Shown here: piece by piece, positions 29,674-41,138 of the stretch
Position numbering within the stretch: the first letter of the stretch is position 1
Layout: every line of letters starts with the position of its first letter
Source: Malachius bipustulatus
Lineage: Eukaryota > Arthropoda > Insecta > Coleoptera > Melyridae
Direction: 5' to 3'
Assembly (NCBI GenBank): GCA_910589415.1
Contig: OU342633.1
Span: 3,758,858-3,822,857 of the forward strand
Length of the DNA: 64,000 nt
Notes under the pieces: generated by a model
What the model was told of the DNA's origin: nothing
Databases searched by the model: none
Seen by the model: the letters and a program-made list of their open reading frames with translations, nothing else
Translations under genes and position numbers: made by a program

Positions 29674-30717
29674 TTTGGTGGCATTTTCAAAAATTTAATC
29701 GACGCCCTGGCGGAGAAATGTGCATGCGAAGACATCGGCAATGGGTTTTTTGCACATAACTCGCTTAATTCAACTCTGAGCATAGTAAATATTGTCGAAA
29801 AATGAAGAGCTCTCGAAGACGCGTAATTTGAACTTTGACTGGTTCAAATCGGTCAAACGGTTCTCGAAATATCGCATTTTCAATTTTAAGGCCCTTTCTT
29901 CAGGGTTCCGCCGCGGTGCGAATACACCGCCGTCCGTGTTCGGCGTGTTTTGCATGGAAAAAATCGACTTAGGGACTTAATTTTTTTTTTCATCGACAGA
30001 CAGCAGTGTCCTCAATGATGCCTGCAATTTTGAAGTCGCTATCTCGTTTAGAGGGGGAGGGGGAGGGGAAATCATAATTAAAATTCAAATTGCTATAACT
30101 TTCGCTAATATTGGGGCATCGGGCCCAACCAATGGGAGATGACACTTTGGAATGCCTACTTTAAAATGGTATTTTTTTTTTCGATTCCGCTAATATTGGC
30201 AAGATGCCCGCAGAAAACCCGATTTCCCTCCCCCTTTTTTTCTTAAAACTGTTTTTTTGCCATGAAAGAAGGGGGTGGGGGTAAATTTTTTTTCGTCATC
30301 AGACGGAATTTTTTATCTTTGATTTGAGCTCCAGTAGACCTCGATCGGACCATTATTAAGGTCACAGGGTCACCAAACGCGTTTGGTCCTGTAGAATGGC
30401 AAGAATTAGGGTTAGCGGGTTCCGCTACCCGGCATTTTTTAGGGCTAAGTGTCCCCTTTCAAGATTTTCTTACCCCATGTCGCTATCTCAATTAGGGCCT
30501 GCACGCGTACGTGATATGTAAACCAATTAATCTAGCCGCGGAGCAGCGTGAGCCGGGGGGGAGCCTAGCGCTCCCTCTCCTTTCTCTCTTCTCTCACAGA
30601 CACACACGCTAGATTAATTGGTCAGTGGCCTCATCAAGTGCCACTGACAAAGTATTGAGAAACACATCCAGCACCCCCCCCCCCCCCCCCCGGGAAGCGA
30701 ATATACAGTTATAAATA
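29674..30717. other. GC-variable non-coding sequence next to the Gypsy 5' end
   Basis: No 5' LTR and no gene was recognised. Contents: purine-rich GGGGGAGGGGG tracts near 30050-30070; an inverted repeat CCAATTAATCTAGC (30523-30536) with its complement at 30608-30621; a poly-C run at about 30675-30692; and a GCCGCGGTGCGAATACACC block near 29910. It may include the Gypsy 5' UTR, but I cannot show this. Confidence 0.4.
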
Positions 30718-31450
30718 TAATATTCACATCCAGCTAATGAAAAGAGCTGATCTCGCACTGACCTTCAATCGAGAGTTTATCAATCTTATAACGCGAATAA
30801 AATTCCCTGGAAACCAACTGCAGCACTCCGCCACACTTATGATCACTGCGCCCAAAACCAGATATAACTGACATCTTACCCAAATGAAACATGGCTACCT
30901 CCTCTCTCAGCCAGTGTTCCGCCAAACAAACCACATCATAATTCCATCAGAATCGCCTCCAAAAGATTAATCTTTGATTTAACAGACTGAATATTAAAGA
31001 AAAGTGCTTTGAGTAAATTTTTTCTCAGAATTATCCTTTAACTGGTGGTCTTGCATTTGTCTGCGAAGAAAAAACCTCCGAACACATATGCCGACAGGCC
31101 ACAGTTCCCTTTAAAAGAAGCATATGTATAGGTGACTATTTCTTGTATTGATCTTCTCACAGACAAACTCCGGAAATTCGGAACACAAATAATTGTGAAC
31201 TTTATCTGCTGTCGTATTAGGATATAGACGACGATAAACGTATACACATCCAGTAACAGGAACAGATTTGATAGCGACATCCCCGCTGGATGTTAGTCCC
31301 CCTCGCACAATGAAGTCCCGTGTACCACTCCCAGCCGCACGGACCCGTCCTTTCGTGTCATTTTCACCTGCCGAATCACTTACTTTAGCAGCGGTAACCA
31401 AGCCAGAATTTGTCTGCCTTATGGCTTCAGAAACCACCTGTAATTAGCTG
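30718..31450 (-). pseudogene. LINE fragment: ORF1 tail and endonuclease N-terminus
   Basis: On the minus strand the order is an ORF1 C-terminal block (VIKSVPVTGCVYVYRRLYPNTTADK-like, at about 31150-31300), then SYASFKGNCGLS, then the start of an apurinic-type endonuclease (MVCLAEHWLREE..., SDHKCGGVLQLV). The same block order occurs in the long LINE at 47.6-50.7 kb, so this is a relative. Gaps and frameshifts make it non-functional. Confidence 0.62.
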
Positions 31451-32255
31451 ATTTTTTGCTGCGTCATTGATAACTCGTTAGACTGTTCACCTGCTTCCTG
31501 ATATGAAGCGATTATTTAAAAACAATAACGTTTTCTGAAGGACACAATATGTGCTCGAATGGTATGGTGAAGACAAAGACATGTTACCACACTAATTTTA
31601 AGATATTCTGTCATGATAAAGAAACTGTTAATTATTAAGTATTTGGTATCAGCATTCTCAGAAAACATAACTTTTTCGATAGACACATTTACCGTTCTTA
31701 TGGATAAAAATGGTGAGAAATAAACCACAAATATGTGATTTCCCATGCTGTTCGCCTATGCTCTGCTTTGAAACTTGTCACACGGTATAAGTAGGTAGCT
31801 ACATTTTATTCTAAAGATAAGCCTGCTGGAGATATTATTTGCAAAATACCTAATTTGCTTATTAAATGTTAAATCTCTATGACTCACTGACAATTTGCCA
31901 ACTTATGTCATTAATTACAAAATCTATACCATTCAATTATTTGCGTGATAGCATGCCTTTTAGACAAATTTAAGCTTGGAATCTTTACAAGCACAGTGAA
32001 AGCTACTGTCACAAGCAGACGGACATATGAGCAAACTTATTTTCCTTTTTACTTTCAAGGAAGATGCGCCCCATTAATTCTTATTACCCTTGCTATTCCA
32101 AACACTCTAGATAGAGCTAGCTAAGACACCATTCAAAGCTCTGTAAGGCTCAAGTCTCCAAGATTACGCTTCCTGACAGACGTGTATACTGGAAAACTTG
32201 CACTGTATATACACTTTCTCGAGAATGTCGTTACTTCAGTCCAAGCAGGACGCTA
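31451..32255. other. Intergenic sequence, no gene recognised
   Basis: AT-rich, with no supported features. The minus-strand frame at 31516-31746 has no recognisable family. Confidence 0.4.
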
Positions 32256-32257
32256 AT

Positions 32258-33210
32258 GCCCGGTTTCACCAACAGTAAATAAGACCTTATTCATAGATTA
32301 AACTTATTCATTGGTTAAAAAGTGACAGCTTCTGTTTCACCAAACACAAATAGCTCTATTCTATGAATAAATCTGCCAATAAACTAACCAGCCAAATAGT
32401 TCCAGTTAACGTCTCTATTCATAGTTTTCTAACCATTTCCCTTCTGAAGTTCTACGACACTGGTTATTGTGAGAAAATACTCTATAAACTTAATTCTAGT
32501 GTATTTGATGCGAGTGATTGATCAATCAAAGGTGAAAAAACACAAAAACCTTGTTTTTTATTTAATCAACAATAATTACTACCTACAAAGTTTATAATAA
32601 TTAAATTATCAAACACTGCTATCATAATCAGTTATTTTTCGAACTAGCCTTTCAACATCTTCATCCTTTTCTTTCGAGTCATCAGATTAAGCGCATGAGG
32701 CAAGAAGGCGTCCCAGCCAGAAGAAACCTTGCACACTTGAACAAGAGGGAAAATCAGCATTGCTTCATATTCATTCTTCAGTCCTTCGGCTTGCTTTCCA
32801 AAAAGCACATGCAAGTCGCTGGGAGTGACTTGGGAAACGCTGTATATGAGGGTTCGCTTAATTTTCACTCTCTATTGTTGTTCATCCTCTTAAAAAGTTT
32901 ATACACAATGGTTTATTTGATAATTATAATAGGTATACATGCATGTATCCACGCGAAGCGCACTTAGGAACGAATAAATATTTAAACTATAATACACAAC
33001 ACGAATTAAGATTTTATTTAAAGTTTAAGGTGACACTACTGCATAAATGTACAATTTATGTTCGAAATTGTACTGAATATCTGCCTATTCTATGAATAAC
33101 TAACTGAGCTGTCAAACACGTTGGTGAAACAAGAATAGATTTAACTAGAGAATAAAACTTATTCATTCAATAGTTATTTAGAGATTTATTTGCTGTTGGT
33201 GAAACCGGGC
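32258..33210. mobile_element. GCCCGGTTTCACC element, short copy 1
   Basis: Complete 953-bp copy with terminal inverted repeats GCCCGGTTTCACCAACAG and CTGTTGGTGAAACCGGGC (a few mismatches inward), flanked by AT on each side (32256-32257, 33211-33212). A conserved block at 32644-32868 is shared with the other copies. Compared with the 3.26-kb copy at 34271-37531 it lacks about 2.4 kb of interior, so it is a deletion derivative. The 2-bp AT duplication and the gene content of the long copy fit the ISL2EU group related to PIF/Harbinger, as far as I recall. Confidence 0.8.
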
Positions 33211-33403
33211 ATACTTAAGTGGCCTTCTTGAATCTATCCCTCAGATGAGGGATTGTCCGGGCGAACATTATTTTTCCACAAAGAAGAAAATATAATACCG
33301 CCTTCTAGTGTTAAATTTATAGTATTATGAATTAATATACTTTTTTCAATGCAGATTTGCACATGAAAATACACATACAGACATTATTATAAAGGTCATT
33401 AAT

Positions 33404-34268
33404 GCCCGGTTTCACCAACAGTAAATAAGGTCTTATTCATAGATTAAACTTATTCATTGGTTAAAAAGTGACAGCTTCTGTTTCACCAAACACGAATAGC
33501 TCTATTCTATGAATAAATCGGCAAATAAACTAACCAGCCAAATAGTTCCTGTTAACGTCTCTATTCATAGTCTTATAACCTCAATTTTCCTTCTGCAGCT
33601 CTACAACCCTGATTAATGTGAGAAAATACTCTAAAGTTAATCTTATAGTGATTTGATGAGAGTGATTGGTAAATCAAGGGTAAAAAAAAACACAAAAAAC
33701 TTGTTTTTTATGTAATTTTGTTGTCTGGTGTGTTGATATTATAATAGCTATACAACAATAATTACTACCTACAAAGTTTATAATAATTAAATGGACCATA
33801 GGAAAGTGTTTAAGAAATGAATTATTATTCCAGTTAATAGGTACCTACTAAAGTTATTTGAATATTACAAGGTACTTTAATTTATTCTAAATAAGATTTA
33901 TCAAACACTGCTATCAATAATTATCAGTTATTTTTCGAACTAGCCTTTCAGCATCTTCATCGCTTTCTTCCGAGTCTTCAGATGAAGAGCATGAGGCAAG
34001 AAGGCGTCTCAGCCAGATGAAACCTTGCACACTTGAACAAGAGGGAAAATCAGCATTGCTTCATATTCATTCTTTAGTCCTTCGGCTTGCTTTCCAAAAA
34101 GCACACGCAAGTAGCAGGGAGTGACTTGGGAAAAGCGCTGTATGAGTTTTCGCTTCATTTTCACTCTCTACTGTTGTTCATCCACTTATAAAGTTGATAC
34201 ACTATGGTTTGTTTAATAATTGTAATAGGTACATGTGTATCCACGCAAAGCGCACGTTGGAATGAATA
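33404..34268. mobile_element. GCCCGGTTTCACC element, short copy 2 (right end missing)
   Basis: Matches copy 1 from its left end GCCCGGTTTCACC through the shared block (33950-34170), then stops where the long copy begins. The right terminal repeat is absent. In the shared block this copy preserves an acidic frame on the minus strand (SSSEDSEESDEDAERLV) that is broken in the other copies. Confidence 0.7.
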
Positions 34269-34764
34269 ATGCCCGGTTTCACCAACAGTAAATAAGACCT
34301 TATTCATAGATTAAACTTATTCATTGGTTGAAAAATGACAGCTTCTGTTTCACCAAACACAAATAGCTCTATTCTATGAATAAATCTTCCAATAAACTAA
34401 CCAGCCAAATAGTTCCAGTTAACGTCTCTATTCATAGTTTTCTAACCTCAAATTTCCCTTCTGAAGTTTTACGACACAGGTTATTGTGAGAAAATTAGGT
34501 TGTCCAGAACACGTGACCTTTCAACTGTCAAAATGGCGGCCTGTAGAAACACAAACGCAAATCATCGAACCAGAATAGTCTGCACGCGGCAATTAGAGAA
34601 GTTTTATTTTATTTATAACATTTCGAAATAATCAATTCGAACATCGAGCTATATCTTAAGTTTACTGTTATTAAGTGTGTGTGCTTTGTCAGTTACAATA
34701 ACAGTGATGTTACTAAGAAAAGTATGATTACCTGTTATCTTTAGAAAGTGGTGCTTCCGACATT

Positions 34765-35440
34765 ATGGTTCGCTATAAAGAAAAAAATAGGGTCTTGAAC
34801 GGCGTTGATCCATTTTTCTTAACTCCAGAGGATCCTAGACCACCTGTTTCTGCACCAGACATCGTGTCGTATTTAGTGTTGAGCCACAGTTTTTATACAA
34901 AAGAACAAACGAAGGCTTATAAAAGTTTAAGCGGCTACAAGTGCAGGCTTTTGCATTTAATGGGATTGAAGCAAATTGCTAATCATGTGTGATCTTCATT
35001 GGAAAGGTAAAATGAAAATACTATCCTATGACCCATAGCAATAAAATATCTTGATCATTAACTTGTTTTTATTAATGTATTGTTTTTTGTTTACGGTAAA
35101 GCATTAAACGAATGAACAAACCGCCTTGCTTGCTTGAATTATCTGTGAAGAAGACGGTGCCATAAATTGTGGCCATTGCACCTGCATGGCTGGGCTCTCT
35201 GAAGTTTGTAGTCATGTTGCTGCTTTGCTGTTCACAGTGGAGCATAATCACAGAACAAAAACCATCTCATCGTGTACAGATGCTGCGGCAGCATGGAACG
35301 TTACAAAAATATCAGAAGTTCCAATTGTTCGACTTAGTGAAATGGAATTAAATAAAAAATCCAATGTAGAAAAGCCATCTTATTCTGTTGACGAAATTCC
35401 TGCCATTGAAGGTCAATCACCATTATCACTCCTACCATAA
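34765..35440 (+). pseudogene. SWIM zinc-finger gene of the YqaJ-associated family (nuclease part missing)
   Basis: Exon 1 starts MVRYKEKNRVLNGVDPFFL and contains PDIVSYLVLSHSFYTKEQTKAYKSL. It ends near a possible donor AAG|GTAAAATG at 35006, but a TGA at 34990 and a frameshift interrupt it. Exon 2 (about 35100-35440) has HCTCMAGLSEVCSHVAALLF, a SWIM-type zinc finger (CxC...CxH), then diverges to a stop at 35438. In the insect proteins I associate with these motifs, a YqaJ-type exonuclease domain follows the SWIM finger. It is absent here, so the copy is truncated. Confidence 0.62.
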
Positions 35441-36132
35441 TCCCTTACATTATTAACTAATTTTATAATGTACTATTATAAATCTTATAGGTATATCTTT
35501 TATACTTGTGTTTTTAAACCTTTATTATAATCTTGATAAATGTTTTTAAGAATTATTTTGAGTTTGTGAAACTTCATAATAGCTTCAGCATGGGCGGGAA
35601 AACATATCAATTGTAGAAAAAATCAACAACTTCAGAAACATACATTTTATTTATTATAATGAACATAATATACTTTATTGTAACATAAGCTGGTGCTCAT
35701 TACAAAGTTGTCAATAAAATTACAGTTTTATAACAACACAATTATTATTTTATATATTAATTTATTGGAGACTGAAATTTTTACAGTAGGTAACTTTAAT
35801 AATACTAGTACTATAATATGATCGTGTCACTAAAAAATTCAGGAAGCCAATTTAAAAAACGGTGAAAGTATTCAAAATTGAATGAACGCATAAGAATACT
35901 GTATTTATGAGATTGATGTGCGAAAGGTTTTTAACGCAACTTCAAGTCATGATTAAATTAAGTTGGAATAAAATAACAGATAAATATTTAACAATTAAAA
36001 AAAAACTTTCGTAAAAAGAAAAGGGCACCAACCCTGAATATCTAGGCCACTAGAAGACAGTAGTAGAGACAGTAGGTAACATTTGTGTTATGTCGTCTCC
36101 TGTACAGAACAGAGATGGTTTGATCTGTTTTA

Positions 36133-36843
36133 TCACTTTCTGCCAGCAGCATCATCTTGCAGATTGGCGACAGCACTACTGGAGGACTCTCCATGATTTG
36201 TCACCTAGGTAGGACATAAAAACTCTCAAGTTAACGAAATTAATAAATAAATAAACTCAAAAAATATCACAAATTAAGTACCTCCGAAATACTCTCATTT
36301 TGAACTTTTTCTTCTTTTCTCAACTCTGTATTGTATTCTTTCTGAGCAGATCATCTTTAGCCCTTTTTAAAGCAACGTCTGAGTTATTATATCCCATGGC
36401 CAAAGAAGGAAGCCTGTCAGGATCGTTTTCAATTTTAATCAACTAATGCTGATGGTTTTCCTAAAATTTAAATATGGAAATCAAGAATTTGAAGTGAACA
36501 GAGTATTTTTTTATCATCGTTATAACATTACATTTACATCTACAGGAAAAAATATCCAAATAAGTAGGTAGGTAGGTAGGTACATATTATTACATAAATG
36601 CGTATCAGTATCGCAGCTTACCAGACAAAAAATGTTTGCTGCAAACCCTGGCATATTAGGTTGTTTCTGATAAATCAGATCTCCTAATTGCTTGAAGCCA
36701 TTTCACACGTCTTTTTTAGAAAGTTCATTGAGATCTTTGCGATGCTCAAAATGCAGTTTTGTTGGTATTTTATAAAAATTCAAAAGATCGCGATCACCAC
36801 GGATTCCACACTTTATTACAACACAACAGCAGGCGGTAGGCAT
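36133..36843 (-). pseudogene. THAP-domain gene, three exons
   Basis: Exon 1 (36843-36622) encodes the THAP zinc finger: MPTACCCVVIKCGIRGDRD, FYKIPTKLHFEHRKDL, then, after a small frameshift, YARVCSKHFLSG, ending at a GTAAGC donor. Exon 2 (36460-36282) opens after TTTTAG with GKPSA and contains NDPDRLPSLAMGYNNSDVAL. Exon 3 (36204-36133) opens after CCTACCTAG. Across the exon 2/3 junction the frame is continuous (SISE|VTNHGESSSSA) to a TGA. THAP fingers bind DNA, often the ends of the element that encodes them. Frameshifts in exons 1 and 2 make this copy defective. Confidence 0.72.
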
Positions 36844-36954
36844 TTTTAACCCAAAACCAATTTAATAGGGAATAAGAGATTGTATATGACTACCTACAAA
36901 GTTTATAATAATTAAATTATCAAACACTGCTATCATAATCAGTTATTTTTCGAA

Positions 36955-37179
36955 CTAGCCTTTCAACATCTTCATCGTTTTCTTTCGAGTCATCAGATAA
37001 AGAGCATGAGGCAAGAAGGCGTCCCAGCCAGAAGAAACCTTGCACACTTGAACAAGAGGGAAAATCAGCATTGCTTCATATTCATTCTTTAGTCCTTCGG
37101 CTTGCTTTCCAAAAAGCACATGCAAGTCGCTGGGAGTGTCTTGGGAAAAGCTGTATATGAGGGTTCGCTTAATTTTCAC
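36955..37179 (-). other. Conserved block shared by all three element copies
   Basis: A frame MKIKRTLIYSFSQDTPSDL... appears here and, with substitutions, at 32644-32868 and (broken) 33950-34170. In copy 2 a different frame over the 3' part gives an acidic Ser/Glu-rich stretch. I do not recognise the product. It lies upstream of the THAP gene on the same strand and may be an exon, a leader or part of the inverted-repeat structure. Confidence 0.4.
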
Positions 37180-37533
37180 TCTCCATTGTTGTTCATCCTC
37201 TTAAAAAGTTTATACACAATGGTTTATTTGATAATTATAATAGGTATACATGCATCTATCCACGCGAAGCGCACTTAGGAACGTAATAAATCATTAAACT
37301 ATACACAACATACGAATTAAGATTTTATTTAAAGTTTAAGGTGACATTACTGCAATTTCATGCATCAATGTACAATTTATGGTGGAAATTGTACTGAATA
37401 TCTGCCTATTTTATGAATAACTAACTGAGCTGTCAAACACGTTGGTGAAACAAGAATAGATTTAACTAGAGAATAAAACTTATTCATTCAATAGTTATTT
37501 AGAGATTTATTTGCTGTTGGTGAAACCGGGCAT

Positions 37534-37676
37534 CAGTTAACGAGCAGATTTCTGGGGCCGTCGCTAGAAAAGGTATCGACAGTAGGTGGAAAATATAGAA
37601 ATTTAGTGATTCTTGGAAAGGGATCACAAAAATGTTAATAAAAGTTATTTACCGTCAATAATATATAGCTTTAAAA
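37534..37676. mobile_element. Fragment of the GGCCAATATTATAA MITE family
   Basis: The words AGTTAACGAGCAGATTTCTG and AAATGTTAATAAAAGT match the MITEs at 45809-46027 and 54008-54232. Both ends are missing; it starts exactly at the border of the preceding element. Confidence 0.55.
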
Positions 37677-37682
37677 CATTAA

Positions 37683-37919
37683 GGGCCGGTTGTTCGTACG
37701 TCAGTTAAAAATTTTGAGATCACTACTGATTTTAAAATGCCCTGTATTATCAAACCATTGGTCTGATATTTCTGAAAATGAATTCTGCTCGCTTTAAGAA
37801 GAGTTAATTACTGATTAAAAATACAAGATCATTCATTATATTCGCCGTATTTTCAAAATTTGCAATTTAAAATCAGTAGTTATCTCAAAATTTTTAACTG
37901 ACGTACGAACAACCGGCCC
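37683..37919. mobile_element. PIF/Harbinger-type MITE, 237 bp
   Basis: Begins GGGCCGGTTGTTCGTACGTC and ends with the complement GACGTACGAACAACCGGCCC. It is flanked by TAA on both sides (37680-37682, 37920-37922). A 3-bp TWA target and GGGCC ends are typical of PIF/Harbinger. The arms extend about 60 bp inward (TTAAAAATTTTGAGAT). Confidence 0.85.
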
Positions 37920-38750
37920 TAAGAGAGAAAGAGTAATTTTGGCTCCACGAGGAAAGTTTTTCTAGAAGAAAGTTATTTGAAATAAATACTTCGTTCATAG
38001 AGTTAGCAGGTAGGTACCTACCTGTTTTATTAGATAATTTTTCTAGATTTCGGTTTCTGTTTATAATTACTCAGCTCAATGTCAATAATTATTTGACGTT
38101 GGAAACAATAATAATTTTTTGATAATGGTGGTAGAGTCCGTACGATATAATATGATGAGCCAAAATTCTCGGAAAATAATAAATCGATAACGTGCTCTTA
38201 TAGACACGCGAGCGTCTGCCATCGCATGATATTTTATAAGCAGAGGCGGTAGGATCGTGAAACGTAGATTTTAAACTGCAAGAGTTATAAGCGTGAATTG
38301 GTGAAAGACGTGCCGCTACTGTTTTTCCGGCCGGTGGCACGTGCAATCAGCTTGTTTTGCTGAGATAGTGACGTAGCACACTTCCAGGAATTTTAGCTTA
38401 TGACATTTTGGCCGGGCTTAATAATAGGAGTTTAAATAGGCAAAAAAATGATTGTTTTAGATTGCCGTCGAGAAGCGGGAAAGATCAAAGTGTTTCAGTT
38501 TTGTCTTCACGCGGCTTATCGGTAGTTGCTTTTGTTGTACTTCTGAGACTTTATTATAACTCTTTATTATAATTACTCCAACCTACAGACGATGTATTCT
38601 TCTAATAAAGGTATTCTTTGTTCGATGAATCTTTGCGTGTCGTCATAACTGCCAATCGTATGATGCAAATCAGTTCAGAATATCCTCCTTTGCACAGACA
38701 GTAGCGTTCCGATGTTGTTTTATTTAGGTGAACAGTATTTCTATAACTAA

Positions 38751-38814
38751 AGCTCAAATCCAAAATAGTAGTCACAAAAATGTCAGTTAGTGACTACTAT
38801 TTTGGATCTGAGCT
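38751..38814. repeat. 25-bp-arm hairpin
   Basis: AGCTCAAATCCAAAATAGTAG... (38751-38775) pairs with 38790-38814 at 24 of 25 positions across a 14-base loop. It is too short to be one of the known MITEs here. An RNA of this stretch would fold into a tight hairpin. Confidence 0.75.
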
Positions 38815-39039
38815 ACCAAACATTCGTCCATTTGTGTATATTGGTCGTGTAATTTATATACCTCAAATCGAAATATCGAAATATTGAAATATGCCATCTT
38901 TGATGGCTGGCAATCGTAGAAATGAACATTTTCTGTCTTGGTTCCTCGCACTACCTTATCATCATCGGATGTCTGAGCCTCAGTAATACGGTCACGTGTT
39001 ATAAGGATCTGTGCTTTAGCATGCAAAGACTGAGCTACA
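38815..39039. other. Short intergenic stretch
   Basis: No gene recognised between the hairpin and the palindrome. The upstream stretch 37923-38750 is likewise without supported features, apart from a GTAGGTACCTAC palindrome near 38012. Confidence 0.35.
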
Positions 39040-39041
39040 TA

Positions 39042-40043
39042 CAGGGTGCACCATGTATCCTTCTCTATATTGCTATCTCCTGAACGCTAAGAGATACAGG
39101 GTCGGTTAAATTAGAGAAAATATGCGCAGTTTTGTGGCCGTCTCGAATTCGTCAAAACATGCAAGATATCTGTGACCGTTCCTGAAATATCCTGAAAAAA
39201 CTGAAAAATCGAGATTTCTTATTTTCGTCATATCTTTCTTATTTTTGAAAATTAATAAATAATTTTTTGTAGGCTTACATAAGCCGTTAAGAGCTATCCA
39301 TCTGACATTTCAAAAATTTTCAAGGCCTACTAGATCCAAGAGATTTCACAGTCAACTTTCGTTTTTCTTATGGCCGCCATATTATTTTTTTATGTCGTTC
39401 GATATGAAAAAAATAATGGAAACCAAAAATTAATAAACTTCAAAAAATAAATTTAAAAATTTTTTATTCTTCTTATTTCAAAGTAAAACCTAAAAAAAAT
39501 CGTCGAAAAACGTCAACATTTGTAAAATACGCCGAAATTGTGCTTGCTTTATGTTTTTTTTAATTTATCTATGAAATTCGGTCAAAAAATGTGTCTTTTT
39601 TGTAAAGAAAAAAGAAGAATAAAAAATTTTTTAATTTATTTTTTGAAGTTTAACAATTTTTTGTTTTTATGATTTTTTTTATATCGAACAACATAAAAAT
39701 ACAATATGGTGACTATAAGAAAAACGAAAGTTGACTATGAAAATTCTGGGATCTAGTCGGCTTTGAAAATTTTTGAAATGTCAGATGGGTAGCTCTTGGC
39801 GACTTATGTAAGCCCACAAAAAATTATTCATTAATCTCCAATAATAAAAAAGATATGTAAAAAATAAGAAATCTCGATTTTTCAGTTTTTTCAGGATATT
39901 TCAGGAAAGGTCACAGATATCTTGTATGTGTCGACGGAATCGAGATGGCCACAAAATTGCGCTCCTTTGGACTTGTTTAACCGACCCTGTATCTGTTAGC
40001 GTTAGGAGATAGCAATATAGAGAAGGATACATGGTGCACCCTG
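39042..40043. mobile_element. Long palindromic element, copy 2 (1002 bp)
   Basis: Begins CAGGGTGCACCATGTATCC and ends with its complement, bordered by TA (39040-39041, 40044-40045). The two roughly 480-bp halves are near-perfect inverted copies (for example CAGTTTTTTCAGGATATTTC and its partner). No protein. Its ends and TA target are like those of 5189-6041 and 51941-52823, but its internal sequence differs. Confidence 0.85.
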
Positions 40044-40295
40044 TATATTTTCGTTTGTCCAAGTGATTTCAGGGAACAAAGTATACATACTTCGACAAAC
40101 AAAATTCGTCTATTGACAATTTTTTCATTATACAGAACCGTAAGTTGCTGCTAAACTCTTTATTACTATAAGAGGTCATCAAGGAGTCGCATAAAAATAG
40201 TACAAAAATTCGTATTGTAAATTGACGAAGATATTAAGAGGTAGGTACCTAACCTAGGAGCTCAACTTATTTAATTCTTTTAAATTCTTTTAAGA

Positions 40296-40995
40296 ATGTG
40301 TTGTCTTAAAATAGAGATGAAGACCACTAATTTCAAATATTCAATGATTTTTTTAATGCATGGTTTTAATAAGGTCATACTATTGAATAACAACATAAAC
40401 AAACCGTTTATTGCGGCATCAAAAGAGCAAAAAGATATTATCATCAGAGCTACTTTGCCAAAGGAAGTCTCAGATGAAATAATTGAAACAAACATCAACC
40501 AAAAAAATCCCCGGCTTTGACCTAATTACTGGCCAAATCCTGAAACAACTTGCAAGGAAAGCCATAGTAAAACTAAAAATCTTATTAATACATCCTTTAG
40601 ACTGAAGTATGTTCCTAGGAGGTGTAAAGTCGTGGAAATGATACAACTAAACCAGGTAAACCTATACAAGAGGTAAACCTTATATCTATAACATCGTTTA
40701 GAGCTATATCGTTGTTGCTAGTGATTTAAAAAATGTATGAAAAATAGGCTTGAATCTATAATATATAAAAAATTACTTGATTAAGAGAAAGTTGAAGAAG
40801 TTGAAGCTCAAAAAAAAAACTTGAGCTTAAGAGAAAACGTTCTACTGTTGACCGGGTTCATAGAATCACCAACATCATTGAGAAATCCCAAGAAGAGAAA
40901 AATATCCGCTCCACAGTTTTCCTCGATGTTGCCATGGCATTTGATTGACATGGCATTTACAGCACATCCTGCGAAATATTATAATTGTGTATTTA
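40296..40995 (+). pseudogene. Jockey-type LINE reverse transcriptase fragment
   Basis: On the plus strand: LPKEVSDEIIETNINQKNP, DLITGQILKQLARKAIV, then RVHRITNIIEKSQEEKNIRS and VFLDVAMAFD. This is the order of the N-terminal RT region of jockey-type LINEs; the AFD holds the first palm Asp. Frameshifts and stops interrupt it, and neither end is preserved. Confidence 0.68.
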
Positions 40996-41138
40996 CAATT
41001 ACCAGAATCACTATAGAAATATAGTAATCATTTTTTTTTATAAATAATATAAATAAAATAAAAATTGTACCGGGACAATACCGGTACAGGGCAATTTGTC
41101 AATGTGTACTTGTATAGAGACTCGAGACTCAGCATTTG

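Larger units (their letters stand above)
34271..37531. mobile_element. GCCCGGTTTCACC element, 3.26-kb gene-carrying copy
   Basis: Ends are GCCCGGTTTCACCAACAG and its complement, bordered by AT (34269-34270, 37532-37533). Its outer about 220 bp on the left and about 650 bp on the right match the short copies. The unique interior (34495-36885) holds a SWIM zinc-finger gene on the plus strand and a three-exon THAP gene on the minus strand. I recall that ISL2EU-type elements combine a THAP-containing protein with a YqaJ-nuclease protein, so the element is assigned there provisionally. No DDE transposase core was found, so this copy is itself incomplete. Confidence 0.72.

Noticed and set aside
38012..38027. 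GTAGGTACCTAC palindrome as a regulatory site
   Set aside because: GGTA-type words are abundant throughout the window, so this is expected by chance.
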